NCBI RefSeq assembly: GCF_040954835.1 | Contig: NC_090697.1 | Span: forward strand, 2,554,501-2,618,500 | Origin: Lepisosteus oculatus | Taxonomy: Eukaryota; Chordata; Actinopteri; Semionotiformes; Lepisosteidae | DNA: 64,000 nt | Direction of reading: 5' to 3' | Part shown: piece after piece, positions 62,044 to 64,000 of the stretch | How the letters are laid out: every line of letters starts with the position of its first letter | How positions within the stretch are numbered: the stretch's first letter is position 1 | Notes under the pieces: generated by a model | What the model was told of the DNA's origin: nothing | What the model saw: the letters and a program-made list of their open reading frames with translations, nothing else | Database searches by the model: none | Translations under genes and position numbers: made by a program

Positions 62044-63173
62044 CTGATATTACATTCTGGTACTCTGTATTGTGTAAAAAATGAACAATGTTTTTGTATT
62101 GAAGGTCACTCTTGTCATTCTCTCTTTGTTGATTATTGTTCATGTACTCATGCTCAAGACAAGCCTTGTTCTGCACATTGGTATAACATTGGTTTTTCTC
62201 TTTGTCTTTCAGATTTTCATATTCAGGCAGGCTTTCTGCAGTGACTACATTACCATACTCCTGTGTTGTCCCATGAAGATAAAACAGCTCAGGATGTGTA
62301 TCTGACAGTTGTGTTGTGTAGACAAACTGTAAGATATACCCCTGGCTACAGATTTCTTGATGTAAAGGGTATCCAAAATCACAGGTATCCAAATCATCAG
62401 TGCTCCACACTTTCTGCTGTAATGGTGTTCTGAACTGTTGGGTAACTGGGCAGAAAACATATTCATTTGTTTGCAATTTTGAGCCATCTTGATTACTGTC
62501 TGAAATTTCAGGAATTTCTTTTGAGTCAGTTTTTGATTTATTCATTAGCATTTGACGTTCTTCAATGACCTGCAAATATAAATTTTAAAATTTCATTGAA
62601 TATTTGGAAAATTCTAGCATACAGTACATATTGTTTTGATTTTTTTTCACATAGTAAAAATATATTTGGTTTAGTAATTAACTTGGCCACAAAGAATTGG
62701 TTACAAAGGGTTTGACCCTTAGTGTGTTAACATGAATATATTTTATATGAATATTTTCTCATTTGATTTATTTGATGTCTTCAATATCAAATCATAAATT
62801 GTTAAAGATTTTAAATCATTTGCAGTATATAAATGTCCCTTCAGGATATAATAACAGTTAATACATTATTTTAAATCTTTTCCTTTTCTATAGTTGAAAT
62901 AATAATTGCTTAAATAATCTCCAGATCTATAATGGAATTCTTTTCTATAGACTTTAGCACTGCGAAAGGCAAGCCTTTTCTTTCTGCCATAGGGATTGTA
63001 CTGTCCGGAATGCAGCAGCTCCATGTTACTCACCAGGCTTGGGGGCAAAGTCACTTTGGGTCTATATATCAATTTGTAGCACAAAATAAGGAGAACCCAG
63101 CCGAAAGCCATGAACAGAATCGCAAATAAACCCAGAGTGATGTGTGAGACCAAAGTCATAGGGTGTGGCTCAG
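62039..63173 (-). CDS. Class II cytokine receptor, 3' part (IFNGR1 or IL22RA2 position)
   Basis: Two exons are visible: 63034-63173 (140 bp, transmembrane) and 62039-62569 (531 bp, cytoplasmic, with stop), with a 464-bp intron. The first enters in phase 1 after ATTCCAG, encodes AEPHPMTLVSHITLGLFAIL and the rest of one helix, then a basic juxtamembrane part and KVTLPPSL; the donor is GTGAGT, phase 0. The second starts VIEERQML after TTTGCAG. LPPSLV resembles the JAK1-binding LPKSL of IFNGR1. The tail lacks a clear Y-D-x-P-H STAT1 site, though FGYPLH is faintly similar. It has two Y-x-x-Q motifs (YILQ, YTTQ) and six Y-x-N motifs (YGNV, YENL, YTNV, YMNN, YKNI, YQNV). Ligand-binding exons lie beyond the right edge. 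Class II receptor membership is likely; choosing IFNGR1, a membrane-bound IL22RA2 or another CRFB is not possible here. Confidence 0.75.
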
Positions 63174-64000
63174 CTGGAATACAGAACATTTTGCAAAAAA
63201 GAAAAACAAGAGACTTTCAATGACATATCCAGTAGTTAGCAGTTGCAGTCAGCAGATGTACAGAATATCCCGAAGCAGAGAAAAAGAAAGGAAAGGAAAT
63301 TCTGAACTTGAAAGCTTTTTGAATTAAAAAGATTTGTTAAAGATTTTCTGTTCCAGAAAGATTTTTGCATTTTTTAACAAAATTTAGTGAAATAAAGCCA
63401 TTACATTTTACAACCTTTTTGATATCACTGGGGAATAATAATCATCATCATCGACATCACGCTAACATGATGCACCAGCAAACAATTAGCAATGCTTTGT
63501 GGCTTTAAAATACATAAATAAAGCTGTTCCAGTCATGCCAGATAATGAATGTTAAATTTTCATTTTAAAACACACATTCATGCATGCAGTACTGTACTGT
63601 ACCTACAGTATTGCAATGTTAACAGAGATCTAATGTTCATGGATACAGAATGTACTTTATTAATTCGAGTAATCACAGTACATGAAGGAAGACGATAGAC
63701 CAGCCTGCACAGGGCCCACTGCTATTAAGGAAGGCTTTAAGGACGAGACATGCCCAATGCATGTCCCTGCGTTCCCATCTCCATGTTACAATCCTGTGTG
63801 ATATTGGCTGGAATGCTCATGGCAAAAGTGAAAAAAAAAAAACAATTCATTTTGTGGATTTGGAACATGAGCAATATTTAAACTGTGGTCTTGAGTGGAC
63901 TGTAAGTTAAAATAATGATTAAACACATACAGTACAAAATGGGAAAAGGCAAGATCAGTTGCACACTCTTGTTATAGAGCAGGGTGCTCTGTCATGCTTG
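63174..64000. other. Upstream intron of the second receptor
   Basis: No further exon with a receptor signature could be recognised before the right edge. The sequence is AT-rich, with a cluster of TACTGTA/TACAGTA heptamers at about 63,590-63,612. Confidence 0.5.

Noticed and set aside
62866-63033. Continuation of the second receptor's transmembrane frame past LPPSL
   Set aside because: A strong GTGAGT donor follows LPPSL, and the downstream exon joins in phase 0 with a receptor-like tail, so the read-through frame is taken as intron.
1-64000. CRISPR arrays, bacterial operons, attachment sites or replication origins
   Set aside because: Intron-containing vertebrate genes and eukaryotic retroelements fill the window; no prokaryotic feature is expected or seen.

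Overview
The window is vertebrate nuclear DNA, AT-rich, intron-containing and full of interspersed repeats. It most resembles a non-teleost ray-finned fish such as a gar. The repeat mix supports this: 5S-rRNA-headed SINEs, two tRNA-type SINE families, CR1/L2-like LINEs, Penelope-like elements with a GIY-YIG domain, and a Tc1 transposon. The species call is an inference.

The gene order matches the tetrapod block PEX7 - SLC35D3 - IL20RA - (IL22RA2) - IFNGR1. Positions 1-13,275 (+) hold the last two coding exons of PEX7 and an 8.2-kb intron. Positions 17,085-18,973 (+) hold a complete two-exon SLC35D3 (417 aa). Positions 39,066-48,434 (-) hold a complete seven-exon class II cytokine receptor, IL20RA (545 aa), whose splice phases are all consistent. 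Positions 62,039-63,173 (-) hold the transmembrane exon and last exon of a second class II cytokine receptor that continues past the right edge. It sits where IL22RA2 or IFNGR1 is expected.

The long intergenic stretches (19-37 kb and 48.5-62 kb) contain no further genes I can support. They hold an almost full-length CR1-like LINE, the endonuclease end of a Penelope-like element, a solo LTR with a 5-bp target duplication, a decayed Tc1 element with intact ends, and many SINEs.

The strongest unexpected signal spans the whole window. The heptamer TACTGTA/TACAGTA occurs about 90 times by hand count, several times the chance expectation. Where repeat copies can be compared, it appears as an exact 5-bp insertion at a TA. 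That is the known excision footprint of Tc1-type transposons ending in CAG...CTG, and one such element is present here. A second unusual signal is the cytoplasmic tail of the second receptor, which packs six Y-x-N motifs and two Y-x-x-Q motifs into one exon.
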